Below are positions 22,675-35,353 of a DNA stretch of 64,000 bases, one piece after another (position 1 is the stretch's first letter; each line of letters starts with the position of its first letter). Source of the stretch: Lotus japonicus. Its lineage: Eukaryota; Streptophyta; Magnoliopsida; Fabales; Fabaceae. The stretch spans positions 49,435,096 to 49,499,095 of the forward strand of contig NC_080045.1 of assembly GCF_012489685.1 (NCBI RefSeq), written 5' to 3'. The notes under the pieces were generated by a model. That model saw only the letters and a program-made list of their open reading frames with translations. It was not told the origin of the DNA and made no database searches. A program made the translations under genes and the position numbers.

Positions 22675-23550
22675 GTTTGACTTTTTAATTAGTAGTTTGT
22701 CAACACTACTTTAGTTGCATATAATAATAAAATGTGTAAGAAATATATATTGATTCGTCTACTTGAAATTTGTCTTCTAAAGGAGAAGATCCGAAATATA
22801 TAGGGAGTTTATGATCTTTTATAGTATATCAAGTAACAATTTTGTGTCTAAGGGTGACGACTGTCCTATTACCACAACGTGATTCCACCCTTAGTACATT
22901 CATTAAAAAATTATTCTTTTTTTGAAAATGGAAGAAATAGCACGTGATTCTTTTTCAAAAAATTCAACGTGTCAATACATTAGATAACAACTGTGATTCT
23001 GTTACATATTTAATTTTAAAAAAAAGTGATTATTAAACAATAGATGAAATAGAAGAGTCTGAAATGCTAAGGAAAGTGGACAAAAAAGAATCACCAATAA
23101 AGTAGATGATAAATACATATTAATCATGGAAAAAAAAGAACGTGATAGTAGCACAAATCTGAATTGTGAAAGATAAATCATAAAGTATGACCTCATTTTT
23201 TTTATTTCAAGTCATCCATGTTTGAGCCAATATTGCAGGGTGCCTACAAAATTTAAGATATATATCAGACTTTGTACATACTTGTTTTAATCAATAAAGA
23301 ATTATTTCATTGTAAGGGAAAATAGAACGAACCTTAAACCGACAATAATATTTTTGCATCAGATGTTCATCAACTTATAAGATGCCATAGACATCATGTT
23401 AACAATGAAATAAAGTTAGGTCACTTAGAAGTCAGTTTGTATTAAAAAAACTATTAAGATAAAAAATTAAACTAACCACTCATATGTTCTCAAAAACTTC
23501 TTGGTAGACAACATTGCGCTTGGAGTTTGAAACTACCACTTGTTTATCCC

Positions 23551-23590
23551 CTAGTGTTTTTTACCCGTGCGTTGCACGGCAAATTGATTG
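23551..23590 (-). repeat. Helitron 3' terminus 3
   Basis: CTAG followed by TGTTTTTTACCCGTGCGTTG and a hairpin partner. The flanking base is C, not A, on the plus strand. Confidence 0.5.
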
Positions 23591-25690
23591 TTGGAGTTGA
23601 CATTAATAAAAAATATAACAAAATGTGATGAGTATAGAGAAATACGTGTGGTATAGAGTAAATTATATAAGTTGTTTGTATGAGAGCTGTGATAGTAGAG
23701 AAAGAATGACGTAGATTCTCTCCCATCGTTGGGTTAAATAGAGAATAAGAGAGGGAATTAGTTTGCCATGAATCGACATTTAAATAAAAATAAAAATATC
23801 AAAATATAAAAACAATGATAGGCTTAATAAATTAATAAGATTACTCTCTCCCAATAACCAAAAAATTAATAAGATTACAATTGGAAAGCTAAAAAAATTG
23901 ATCAAACTTTGTTCTATGTCTACTCAAAATGAGAAGATTGAAAAAATACATTGGACCCACAAAATCTGCCTCCTTTATCTCTCATCCCTTGCCAATCAAA
24001 CACACTAACTCTTATCTCTCTCTCCTCTATTTCTCTCTTCTCTTTCACTACCATATCAAACAAAGCATTAGAGAACCTAGTTGAATAGTTTACCAAGGCT
24101 ATAACAAAATGGCATAGGAGTTCTTGGAAAATAATTTTAAAATTTCTTTAATTTATTTTTCAAATCTGATCCAATATAGCTTTTGTTTGAAAGTAACATA
24201 TCCACTTCATTAGCATTCTTTGTGTGCAATCACCCTCCTCTCTCTCTCTGTCTCTCTATTCTCCTGCCTACAACTCATTTCCTTCTTCTAGCTTCTCATA
24301 CCTTATTTCAAGTAGTGTCTTGATTTCTTTAAGGCATTTGATTCAAATTAGCCTAATTGAACCAACCAAAACACATAAAGAATAAAATTAAAAACAGACA
24401 CATAAGTAGCTTCAAACCAATACATTAATCTTATGAATCAAATGCTAGACATAAAAAACTTTTAACTAAAATGATTCATTCTCCTACCTCAGAAATTAAA
24501 AGCATTAAGCCACATGCTTTTCCTTCCCAAACTCTATCTCGAGCCTTTAATGTACTTCAACAATTCTTCTCTAATTTTTTTTGAAATCTCCTGCATTCTT
24601 CATTCCTTAGCATAGTCTGAGAAAACAAATCATAATATATCTTAGATCAAGAAAATCATTTCAACCTACAATATTATATCAAGAAACTGATTTTGGAGCA
24701 ACACGCGTAGGTAGATTGGCGGAACCATCACCTATAACCCGAGTCAAAATAAGATTAGACATAAACAAAACTATGCAAAGAAGGAATTTGAAGAGGAAAA
24801 GGAAGAATGCTCACCACTTTTTCCGGCCAGCTCTCCAATTGAGTCATGAAACGTGACAAAGAGGGGAGTCGAAGCCATCATTATAAATTTAGTAAGGAGT
24901 AGTAGTAAATCTTCTTTCAAAATATAATTTATTTAAATCTTAGATAATTAGGGAAAATCTTTTAAAATTCAGGTTTCAAGATAAAATAGCACAACATAAG
25001 AGAGGCTATCTAACAAATTGACAATAAAAACAAAACAAAATCTTTAAAAAATATTTAATAAAAATACGATAAAAATTCGGATTTTTTTTAGAGTATTAAT
25101 TATTTTAAGATAAAAATAAACAACCTAAATCCTAATTGATTTATACTCTAAAAATAACTCTAAAATAGAATAAAATATTTCCTGTAGAATCACATACAAA
25201 GGAGAATCAGAAAACATAAAAAACAAATCAAAATATTGCAAAATTCCATATAGAATATAAAATGGACTCACCATCCATGGCTTCCAAAGAATCTCTTTTG
25301 GTGGAATATCTATAAAAAAAACCTGAAGAAAAGAATTTGAAATTAGCATGGCAAGTGATGAACGAAATTGACCTTGAAGTAAAACATGAGTGAATGAAAG
25401 TTAAAGGTAAAGTAAAATAAAATTGAAAAAAACCATAACATATTATGCAAGCAAAGGAAGAAAATAATTTGAAACCTCCATCTGCAACCTTCCCAATCAG
25501 TCCAAGGCAGCAAATCGGAGGGATGCGATTGCAAGTCGATGACAAAGTGGTTCCGTTGAGAGATGAGACGATTTTGTGGGGGTGGTTCCGTTCAGTGGAG
25601 AGATGAGATGAAAATTGCATGGAGGAGATGAATTCCATGGAGGAGATAGTGGAGGTAAGCAGGGTTTTAAGAGGGTTTTTGCTGATGGGA
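23591..25690. other. Helitron interior with possible captured fragment
   Basis: Mostly AT-rich. A GC-richer patch at 25480-25660 reads on the minus strand NRIPPICCLGLIGKVADGG before a plausible intron, as if an exon had been captured. No family was recognised. Confidence 0.3.
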
Positions 25691-27550
25691 TGTATTATTG
25701 ATTTAAATCACTTATCACAGATTTTATATTAAGATAAAATCATGAAATAAACAACATAAATCCTAATCAAATCTAAAATTAAAAAATGTACCAAATAAAT
25801 ATAGATAAAAACTATCAAAATCTAGCAAATCACAATAAAAACTCATAAAATCAGGAATTAATTAAAAATCCGAAAATTCAATAAAAATACCATAAAAAAT
25901 AATAATAATATAAATTAAGATAAAATACAGAAATAAACAACATAAATCCTAATCAAATCTAAAATTTAAAAATGTACTAAATAAAAATAGATAAAAACTA
26001 TCAAAATCTAGCAAATCACAATAAAAACTCATAAAATCCGGAATTAATTAAAAATCCGAAAATTCAATAAAAATACCATAAAAATTAATTAATACTCTAA
26101 AAATAAATCAAAAATAAATTAAGATAAAATCAAGAAATAAAAAACCTAAATCCTAATCAAATCTAAAATTTAAAAATGTATTTTTTTATTAAGGAGAAAT
26201 AAGGTAAGGAAAAATCAGGGCATGTGGCAAGTGGGGCCAAAGAGAAAGAGCTTACATGTAAAATATTAGGTGAGAATTAATCTGGGAGCGACACGTCACT
26301 AACTTGACATGTGAGAGCGACACGTCATGCTAGAAGTTGTTCTTTTCTAATATATATAAAATTTAAAAATGTTCTAAATAAATATAGATAAAAACTATCA
26401 AAATCTTGCAAATCACAATAAAAACTCATAAAATCCGAAATTAATTAAAAATCCAAAAATTCAATAAAAATACCATAAAAAATAATTAATACTCTAAAAA
26501 TAAATAATAATATAAATTAAGATAAAATACAAAAATAAACAACATAAACCCTAATCAAATCTAAAATTAAAAAATGCACTAAATAAAAATAGATAAAAAC
26601 TATCAAAATCTAGCAAATCACAATAAAAACTCATAAAATCCGGAATTAATTAAAAATCCGAAAATTCAATAAAAATTAATTAATACTCTAAAAATAAATC
26701 AAAAATAAATTAAGATAAAATCAAGAAATAAAAAACCTAAATCCTAATCAAATCTAAAATTTAAAAATGTATTTTTTTATTAAGGAGAAATAAGGTAAGT
26801 AAAAATCAGGGCACATGTGGCAAGTTGGGCCAAGGAGAAAGAGCTTACATGTAAAATATTAGGTGAGAATTAATCTGGGAGCGACACGTCACTAACTTGG
26901 CATGTGAGAGCGACACGTCATGCTACAAGTTGTTCTTTTCTAATATATATAAAATTTAAAAATGTTCTAAATAAATATAGATAAAAACTATCAAAATCTT
27001 GCAAATCACAATAAAAACTCATAAAATCCGAAATTAATTAAAAATCCGAAAATTCAATAAAAATACCATAAAAAATAATTAATACTCTAAAAATAAATAA
27101 TAATATAAATTAAGATAAAATACAAAAATAAACAACATAAACCCTAATCAAATCTAAAATTTAAAAATGTACTAAATAAAAATAGATAAAAACTATCAAA
27201 ATCTAGCAAATCACAATAAAAACTCATAAAATCCGGAATTAATTAAAAATCCGAAAATTCAATAAAAATACCATAAAAAGTAATTAATACTCTAAAAATA
27301 AATCAAAAATAAATTATGATAAAATCAAGAAATAAAAAACCTAAATCCTAATCAAATCTAAAATTTAAAAATGTATTTTTTTATTAAGGAGAAATAAGGT
27401 AAGTAAAAATCAGGGCACATGTGGCAAGTGGGGCCAAGGAGAAAGAGCTTACATGTAAAATATTATGTGAGAATTAATCTGGGAGCGACACGTCACTAAC
27501 TTGGCCTGTGAGAGCGACACGTCATGCTAGAAGTTGTTCTTTTCTAATAT
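25690..27550. repeat. Higher-order AT-rich tandem array
   Basis: A roughly 180-200 bp AT-rich unit (with CCTAATCAAATCTAAAAT) recurs at 25760, 25940, 26140, 26553, 26745, 27136 and 27345. Two or so of these plus a GC-richer block with two GCGACACGTCA motifs and TTCTTTTCTAATATATATA make a larger unit repeated three times; the TTTTCTAA junctions are at 26347, 26940 and 27544, a period of 593-604 bp. It forms the subterminal part of the Helitron cluster. Confidence 0.82.
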
Positions 27551-27639
27551 ATATAGATTTTTCTTCCTCAAGTTATGATCAATTGATAATTAATATTTCA
27601 AATAATTTTAATTTTTACTATAATTCTTAGAAATTGAAG

Positions 27640-28403
27640 AGTTTTACAATAATAGTTAATGTAATTAATAAGATAAAAGATAATTAATAATTAACTAATT
27701 AAATATGAAGTTTAAGTCAACTTTACTTATAGGAATTTTGCAATAATAGTTAATGTAATCAATAAGATAAAGAATCATTAATTACTAACTAATTAATATA
27801 AAGTTCAAGTCAACTTTACTTATAGTAAATAATAAATATTATTGTTTAAGATGCATATGAAATAATTAATATTTTCTATTATTTTCATTAACTCTCTTTG
27901 TTTTTTCTTTTCCTTTTCTCTCTCAACAAATATTTGTTATTAATTTCTTTCTTTCTCTTTATGTAAACAAAAGCCAGAGACCTTGCGTCACTCTTCTTCT
28001 TCACCTGGAGAATTTTTCCACCCATATTAAATGCCTTCCTTCTATAAACAAAAAGGAGATAAAGAAAAGGAGATACGTTATCTTTGTTTATTACTTTTCA
28101 TTTAAGTGATTCTTCTCTTTTTTTCTCTTCATTCTTCTAATTTATCTCTTTTCCTCTTTGTTGTTGCTACCAATGTCATTCGTAACATTTCACTTCTCAA
28201 TTTTCATCACCACCCTCTGAATTCACCTGCAAATATAAAACGTAACACAATTGTGAATTTTGATTATTTTTTTTTATGAATTAACAATTCTATACATGTG
28301 ATTGACCCAGTCTCTCTCTTTTTTCCTTTATGATCAAAAGTGAATTGTTGTGGTGGATTTTTTTCTGTGGATTCTCTTTTTCTGTCACTTTCTCGAAAAA
28401 ATC
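27640..28403 (+). promoter_or_regulatory. Upstream region and 5' UTR of the DUF789 gene
   Basis: AT-rich with CT-rich runs near 27900-28150, as in plant 5' leaders. Two short internal duplications (27655 and 27745) share GTTAATGTAAT.AATAAGAT. Parts match 20765-21095. No single TATA box or start site can be chosen with confidence. Confidence 0.35.
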
Positions 28404-31067
28404 ATGATGTGTTCATCCTCTGAGTCGTTGTTTTCTCCATCAAGCCCACTCTCGAATGTGGAACAGTTTCTTCTTAGTGTCACTCCTCATGTACCTTCAT
28501 CCTCACTTTTTCCTAAGGTATCATTTTAATTTTTTATGATTAATTTTTTATTTCATATTCAAGATTCAATTTTTTATCCCTCTGTCATCTACATCCATTC
28601 ATGTCAGGTTGTCAGCTTTTCAAATGACATTTTATAAATCTATTATTTTATTCACGAGGGTGAAAGTAGGGACTATGATATATATCTCTTATTTTTTGTA
28701 AAAGTATTTTTATTTTTATTTTTATTTTTATTTTTTATGATATACTTTTTGGGATTATTTTTACCTTGAAATTATGTGCAGATTGTGCGAAATTGGACAA
28801 TTATGGATCCAGCCGTGAAAAATTCCGATAACCGGTCGGGATAAATTTTTGCTTTGAAATCTGAATAATGATTTAAATTATTTTTCTATTCAAATTAATT
28901 TTGTTTTTTGTGAAAACAATATTTATTGAGATTTTTTTTGTTACAAGAGGAAAACTTTTTCAGGATAATGATTTTTCATTTTGTATTCAAATTAATTATA
29001 CTTTTGATATCTCATGACATTTGAAATCAATATTCTAGTTTTTAACAAGGAGAGGACAACAAAATCCACTAAATTAGAGAGTACACAAGAGAGTTATGCA
29101 AGATGCAAATTTGCAAATGACCAGTTGATTTTTTCCTTACATTTTGTTGCTTCTAATCATGTATTTTACAGAGCTGTGTAAAGGAGCTAAATATCCAATG
29201 GTTACCTTTTGGCAAGGACAAAATTGATTACTTCACTCTGAAGGATCTTTGGGAGTGCTATGAAGAATGGAGTGCATGGGGTGTTGGCACACCTGTAATG
29301 TTGGAAGATGGTGATACTCTGATTCAATATTACGTCCCATACCTCTCTGCCATCGAAATCTACACCACAAAATCTGTTGTAGCTTCAAGGTAAGAACAAA
29401 ACAAAAATGTTGCATGCTTATTATGTACTATAATGTGTCAACTAAATGATGAGTCATCTTCATCTCTTCTAGAAACAGGAGGGAGGATGGTGATTCAGTT
29501 GAACTTGGCTCTGATTCGTCCTTGAGTGATGATGATATATCTAGATCTTTAAGCAACAATTCAAGTAAAGCTTGGGATGTTTCTTCTTTCAACTCAAGAT
29601 CTCATCAAGAAGGTTCATGGCCAACAAGGGATATGCTTGGCTACCTTTACTTGCAGTACAATGAGAAATCCTCACCTCGCACGAGGGTTCCATTTCTTCA
29701 TAAGGTAGCCCTTTCGATATAGATTTATTGAAGTTTATCTACTAGAAAAAGCACTATAAGCTCCAACAAATGCTATTTGATTTGCATCCAAACGAGTTTT
29801 AAGTTTTATTGACAAATAATCCAAATTATTGTATTTGTATGTTCTATTACACAGTAGATGTGGCATTATATGTTTCTGGTTTCAGATAAGTGAGCTTGCT
29901 CAAAGCTATCCTGCATTGATGACATTGAAGAGTGTGGATATTTCGCCTGCAAGTTGGATGGCTGTTGCTTGGTGAGAAAAATTGATTGTTCTTGTAATAC
30001 TCACAATTTGTCGTACTTGAAGATTAATTTATTCGTCAACTTGAAGTAGGTTCACCTGCAAAAATTGGACTTAGTTTTACATCTAATTTGTAGATATATC
30101 TCTAAAAGAAAGCTGCAAATTTTCAAGTAGCTTATGAGAACTATTATCTAAATTATTTTGGTTAAAGTTTTATCATGTTGCAAACTGATAAGTGAAAAGT
30201 TACTGAGATTTTGGTATTATTGAAACATATAAAGCTCATAGTTGATAACTAGTGGCTATTTTTTAAGTTACAGATAGAAAAAGAAAACTTACTTTAAGCT
30301 AAATTTAGTTTGCGATTGTGATTTTTAGACAAGTTTGAATATATAACAATGTTTCATAATGATATAGAATATTTGTATTTACTTAGTTCCTGGAAAATGT
30401 GAAGTTTATATTGTATTTCATGTAGAACTAGAAAGATATTACACTGAATTGTTCATTGAATTTGGATAGGTACCCCATCTATACAATACCTAATCAGGCA
30501 AGTGAGAAGGACACAACAACTTGCTTCCTCACATACCATACCTTATCATCTTCTTTTCAAGGTATCCTTGTGTAAAGATTTATCCTATTTTTCAAGTCAT
30601 TGTTGAGTACATTTTCTAAAAATTAGAAAATTATATCAAATCATTTGGAGCTCTTTCCATAGCATCTTTTAAGATATGGTTCAAACTTCATAGTTCTTGG
30701 CTATGTTTTGGTGGATAGTGTTTCTTGTGCCCTGATCTCATTTTTTAAAATTGGAGCAAGTAAATAGTTTCAAGTTAAGTTCTTATTTGTCACTGCAGAT
30801 TGCGCGGATAATGGCATAGGGAAAAACATATGTAGTTGTAATTGCTGGGGAAGTGATGAGGGAGACCAATGCAAGGAGCAAGACCATAGCTTCATTTCTC
30901 TCACCCCTTTTGGGCTAGCTAGTTACAAACTACAGAGGAACATTTGGTTAAGTTCATCTTTTAACGGTCAAAGGATGTATGACCTATACAGTGCTGCAGA
31001 CTCGTGGTTGAAGCAGCTCAATGCCCACCACGACGACTTCAACTTTTTCAGGCTGCGATCTGACTAA
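28404..31067 (+). CDS. DUF789 family protein, intact
   Basis: DUF789 proteins are plant-specific proteins of unknown function. Six exons join in phase: 28404-28517, 29172-29389, 29473-29704, 29886-29971, 30470-30561 and 30799-31067, giving 336 residues. The order of family landmarks is clear: SNVEQFLLSVTPHVPS near the N terminus, DLWECYEEWSAWGVG, DTLIQYYVPYLSAI, an acidic Ser/Asp linker, WPTRDMLGYLYLQYNE, SWMAVAWYPIYTIP, and FGLASYKLQRNIW near the C terminus. A second ATG follows the first directly. All introns are GT-AG. A possible extra exon at 28782 inside intron 1 would bring an early stop and is not used. At least five broken copies lie between 34.7 and 54.3 kb. Confidence 0.94.
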
Positions 31068-32233
31068 TGAATTGGTTTGTGCTCTTTGCTAACTACCAAA
31101 TTGTTTTAGTTCGGTAACCTGACTCCGACATCATCAGAAGTTCCCCCAGGAGGTGCTGGAAACATTGAGAAACATTTGAGGCCATATATGAAAAGGATGT
31201 ATATTAATCCTATGAAGTTTTGTTCATGGGGTCCTCTAAAGTGAGTTTTCCCTTGTCTTTACTTTTTCTGGTTATGAAACTTTCCCAGATAGATGATAGC
31301 AGTTTGCAGGGAAATAACTATAATCTCTTTTGTAGTAACTATAGTTTTTACTTTTCTTTAAAGTCTTGATTTTTTGGCTTTTGTATATCCTTCTCTGGGC
31401 GGTGGAACTTGATTAGAGTAACGAGTTCTTAAGCCAAATTTTATCAATCAAATGAGCTTTAAGATGCTTCAACCAAACCAAACACGCTAATTTTTTACTA
31501 TTCATTCACAATCTGTTTATCTTTCACCTCATTTCCATCTTATTTATCTTTGAGTTTATCTATTCATTTCATATCACATCATTTTTCATATATTTTATTT
31601 ATCTCTTCTATTCTTATCTCTGTTTGGGTGTGGTTGTTTTTGGGGTGTGAACTAAAGTTTTTCCTTAAGGAAGAATTGGGATCACTTTAGGGACGGAGAA
31701 TGTAATTCTTTTGTTGCAATTGATTGTATCTGGAAGCGAATGAGTGTGGGAACATAATGTGTGTGACATTCCCAACTATGAGTTTTTTTTATTAGGGTGT
31801 TATGGTCTATCATGTATGGTTAACAACTTTGTTATATCATTAAAACTGTGTGGGAAGGCATTAGAACCTAGGGTTTTGGGGATAACATTTATGAAGGCAA
31901 TATCAACTCCTTCATATGACCAATTGTGTATTATTTTTCAATTTCTTTCCTTGCCCCTATAATTTTATTCTTACCCTTTAACCTTTCTTTGTAACTCGAC
32001 ATACTTCTCATGAGTCGTGATTATATATAGTGCTTATGTGCTTTTCACAAAAGTAAGTGAATTTCGAAAATGAAAAAAGATAGTCATGTCCCTTATTGGA
32101 TTTTCCACTTATTTTAGGTTAACTGGCCTAGTTTTATTTGAAACCCTTTGTCGTTTTATCATTTGATGACAAAATTGGAGTTTTCTTGGTAGTTAAATGA
32201 AATTTTCATAAGCTCCATTCATGTCATTTTTGC
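31068..32233 (+). other. DUF789 downstream region with an exon-like fragment
   Basis: At 31110-31232 one frame reads GGAGNIEKHLRPYMKRMYI and stays open to a possible GTGAGT donor. No family was recognised. The first 80 bases also belong to the inverted repeat shared with 34709-35050. The rest, 31260-32230, is AT-rich without clear features. Confidence 0.35.
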
Positions 32234-32592
32234 TTGTTTATTGGTGCAGACATGATTTTTACTATGTTGATGCACAGAGCTTTTATGAAGGAGCCTGGTC
32301 TGATTTACAAGGGTGACATCAATGTACGCCCTAATGCAGACATAAAAAGACGATCCTACTTTGAAGCCCATGATATCGTATGGAATCTTGGGTATCCTGA
32401 CACTGTTAAGTTATGTTGGAACCCTGATGACCCAAGCTTCTTAAATCGGCTGAAATCTTTTTTGTGGGGACAACCACGCCTTTGAATTGGCAAACAAAAG
32501 AAACAGCGTGAGGCTTGTAGCAGACGTGAGGGATACGAACCAAATTCCTGGTGTTGCTGCTAATGAACAAGGAAACAATGTTCATGACAGGT
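32234..32592 (+). pseudogene. PB1-like (MuDR-associated) N-terminal domain fragment
   Basis: The frame reads HRAFMKEPGLIYKGD, then RRSYFEAHDIVWNLGYPDTV and KLCWNPDD; after a frame change near 32462 it continues GDNHAFELANKRNSVRLV. The pattern of an H..G.F start, a SYFE...LGY centre and a D..A.EL end resembles the PB1-like domain found at the N terminus of plant MuDR-related and plant-mobile-domain proteins. The frame change and lack of downstream domains make it a fragment. Identification is by remembered pattern only. Confidence 0.38.
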
Positions 32593-33420
32593 AATGAAGC
32601 AAGGTTGCTTGTAGGAATAATAAGACTGCATCATTGATGAAAGTATCGGGGGTTCAATTCAATGAAAACAAGAAGGAGAGGAATGTGGAAGTGGATAATG
32701 GAGTTAAATGACTTTTTCATTAGCTCCATTCATGTCATTTTTGCTTGTTTGGATCACAGACATGAGTCTTACTTTGTTGATTCACTACAAAGGAGCTTTT
32801 CCAAAGGAGCTCGATTTGATTTACAAGGGGTAACATCAATGTTCACCTTAATGCAGACATTGATTTACAGACGTGAGGGATGCAAACCAAATTCCTGGTG
32901 TTGCTGCTAATGAACAAGGAAACAATTTTCATGGCAGGTAATGAAGCGAGGTTGCTTGTAGGAATGATAAGACTGCATCATTGATGAAAGTATCGGGGGT
33001 TCAATTCAATGAAAACAAGAAGGAGAGGAATGTGGAAGTGGATAATGGACTTAAATGACTTTTTCATTAGCTCCATTCATGTCATTTTTGCTTGTTTGGA
33101 TCGCAGACATGAGTCTTACTTTGTTGATTCACTACAGAGGAGTTTTTCCAAAGGAGCTCGATTTGATTTACAAGGGGTAAAATCAATGTTCACCCTAATG
33201 CAGACATAAGGGGTGTGAACCAAATACCTGGTGTGGATGCTAATGAAGGGGTTGAACAGGGAAACAATGTTCATCATAATGAAGCAAGCTCGCTTGTAGG
33301 AATGATAAGATTGCATCATCGATGAAAGTATCGGGGGGTGCAATTCAAAGGCATAAAGAAGCAGAGGGTGATATTTAATGACATCAAGAAGGATGAATGT
33401 GGAAGTGTGTGATGGATTTG
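32529..33420 (+). repeat. Tandem repeat of about 346 bp, two to three units
   Basis: The block beginning GTGAGGGATACGAACCAAAT at 32528 is repeated at 32874 and, more diverged, at 33208. It contains ATGAAAACAAGAAGGAGAGG at 32662 and again at 33009. Each unit carries part of the PB1-like gene's second exon (DSLQRSFSKGARFDLQG), so an exon-intron block was duplicated in tandem. Confidence 0.78.
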
Positions 33421-33699
33421 ATATTGGGGAGTGTATATGAGGTGGAAACAACCCTACTGAAGATTGAAACTGGAGCCAGTGTTTGCAAAGAGGCTTTTTT
33501 GTCTTATCGGCAAAAAAAGCAAAAGGAAAGAACTTCTGCACTAGTGAATATCACCGAAGAAGCATATAGTGGAGGAGGTAAAAAAATGAGGGTGTTCAAA
33601 TTGAAATGCCTGTTATAGAAAGCATTAATAGCAGCAGGCTGGGAAAGCTCTTGTAGAGTTCGAGTAAGCTGCAAACTCAATAATGAATAAGTTGAAGTC

Positions 33700-34690
33700 A
33701 AGTAACAATGTCAAGTTATATGAAACCAGTGATGATACATGAACAAAATACTCAGTTATCACAGTGTGTCATGTATGGAAGGCAAGAAAGATTTGCAAGA
33801 GAAATAACATAATGGGATGCATCAAAGCAATACAATTTATTGTAGAGTTACAATGTTGCATTGAGGACGGCTTGTGAGAAGAACAATATAAAGTGCAGTT
33901 GGACAAGCCCTACAACAAGTGTCAGATGAAAATTACATAATTCTGCAACAAATATGAAGAACTTTTGGATGCTCGTATGGATAGTAACCATATATGAAAT
34001 ATCTCCAAAATAAGTTTGGTTCTATTTGCTATTGAAAATCCTTTTATAGAAATGATTTCTTTTAATTATCTCTTTAAAGAAAAATATGTTCTTATTTGAT
34101 AGCATAGCTTTTGTAGAATAAATCTGACACTTAAATAAGAGTATAATACTAAAATAGAAGTTGATTGACTCCCTACTCTTACTAAAGTAACCTTTCCTGA
34201 TTTTGTTGATTGATCTTCTACGTTTTAGTTAAAGTTTGGTTATTAATTTTCTCATATTGCAAAGGTGTTCAATTATTTTTCATTATGGTCTCAAAGATCA
34301 ATAACCTACATGTGCTATGAATTGTTTTTCCAATTTTTGAGTATGTTGTCTGTCGTAACATGGATGAAAAATATACTTGCTCATATGGCCTACTAAGATC
34401 TTAGATTTTACTTTTCAGCCTTCTAGATGATGTTGAGAAGAGACCTTTCTTAAAATGACGTGTCAAGTTTTCAATTCTTGTTACATTTTCCTTTTCCTCT
34501 CATTATCTGATGAACATATATTTGTTTTGAGCTTTACATTGTCGTTTGACCTAATTTAAAAAAGAAATAATTAATATTCACCTTGTATCAAATGTGTAAA
34601 TTTTTAAAGAGTAATACTTCACCAGTTAGTAGAAAATAAATTAATACTATTGTTAATCCTTTTCATCAGTGTAGCTTTGGTAACAAATGG
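33700..34690. repeat. Segmental duplicate of 36075-37040
   Basis: Shared landmarks in order include AAGCCCTACAACAAGTGTCA (33906 and 36248), CTCGTATGGATA (33972 and 36330) and TTGATAGCATAGCTTT (34096 and 36455). The copies are diverged by many small indels. No coding frame is shared. Confidence 0.65.
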
Positions 34691-34708
34691 ATAACAACTT
34701 TTATTAAC

Positions 34709-35068
34709 AGGGGAACTTCTGATGCCGCAGTCAAGTTACCGAACTAAAACAATTTGGTAGTTAGCAAAGAACACAAACCAATTCATTAGTTAGATCGGAG
34801 CCTGAAAAAGTTGAAGTCGTCGTGGTGGGCATTGAGCTCCTTCAACCACGAGTCTGCAACACTATATAGGTCGGACATCCTTTGACCATTAAAAGAGGAA
34901 CTTAACCAAATGTTCCTCTGTAGTTTGTAACTAGCTAGCCCAAAAAGGGTGAGAGAAATGAAACTATGGTCTTGCTCCTTGCATAGGTCTCCCTCATCAC
35001 TTCCCCAGCAATTACAACTACATATGTTTTTCCCTATGTCCTTATCGCCGTATTTTTCCGCGCAATGC
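34709..35068 (-). pseudogene. Inverted copy of DUF789 exon 6
   Basis: The minus strand matches 30790-31146, covering the last intron end, all of exon 6 and about 80 bases downstream. The start is altered by a small insertion near 35050. Landmarks such as CNCWGSDEGD, SYKLQRNIW and NAHHDDFNFFRL are all legible. No other exons accompany it. Confidence 0.88.
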
Positions 35069-35353
35069 AGGGACGAATAAGAATTAAGGTTATTAATTTG
35101 AAACTATTGAATTCATGTGCTGAAAAACCTTCTATAATTGGTTATTATGCCAAAATCAGTTATGCGGAGAAGATTTTTGGGTGTCAGCATGAGTGTGATT
35201 AGGGCCAGCTTCACAACAAAAAAATTCTACCAAAATACAGCCAAGAACCATGAGCTAAGCCTTAAATGCATATAGTTTCAAGTGAATAACCTTGGTCCTT
35301 ATTTGGCCTGGAAGATTGTTCAGACGAATGTGGTGACATTGACATGGGGGAAA

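Larger units (their letters stand above)
21168..27557 (-). mobile_element. Helitron-type cluster, minus orientation
   Basis: The right edge at 27557 reads, on the minus strand, TCTATATATATTAGAAAAG, preceded by A, a typical Helitron 5' end. On the left are three Helitron-like 3' ends in the same orientation, each a short hairpin of the CCCGTGCAACGCACGGG type followed by about ten bases: one at 21168 with a proper CTAG and A/T insertion site, one at about 22018 with an altered TATAG end, and one at 23551 with CTAG. No RepHel frame exists, so all copies are non-autonomous. The three 3' ends and repeated subterminal sequence suggest nested or tandem insertions. Confidence 0.62.

Noticed and set aside
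22356..22714. Hydrophobic open frames that look like small membrane proteins
   Set aside because: They lie in T-rich LINE 3' sequence and a TA microsatellite; Phe/Leu/Tyr-rich strings are expected from that composition.
28780..28845. Possible extra exon in DUF789 intron 1 after a GTGCAG acceptor
   Set aside because: It would bring an in-frame stop and has no counterpart in the protein family; skipping it joins exon 1 to exon 2 in perfect phase.
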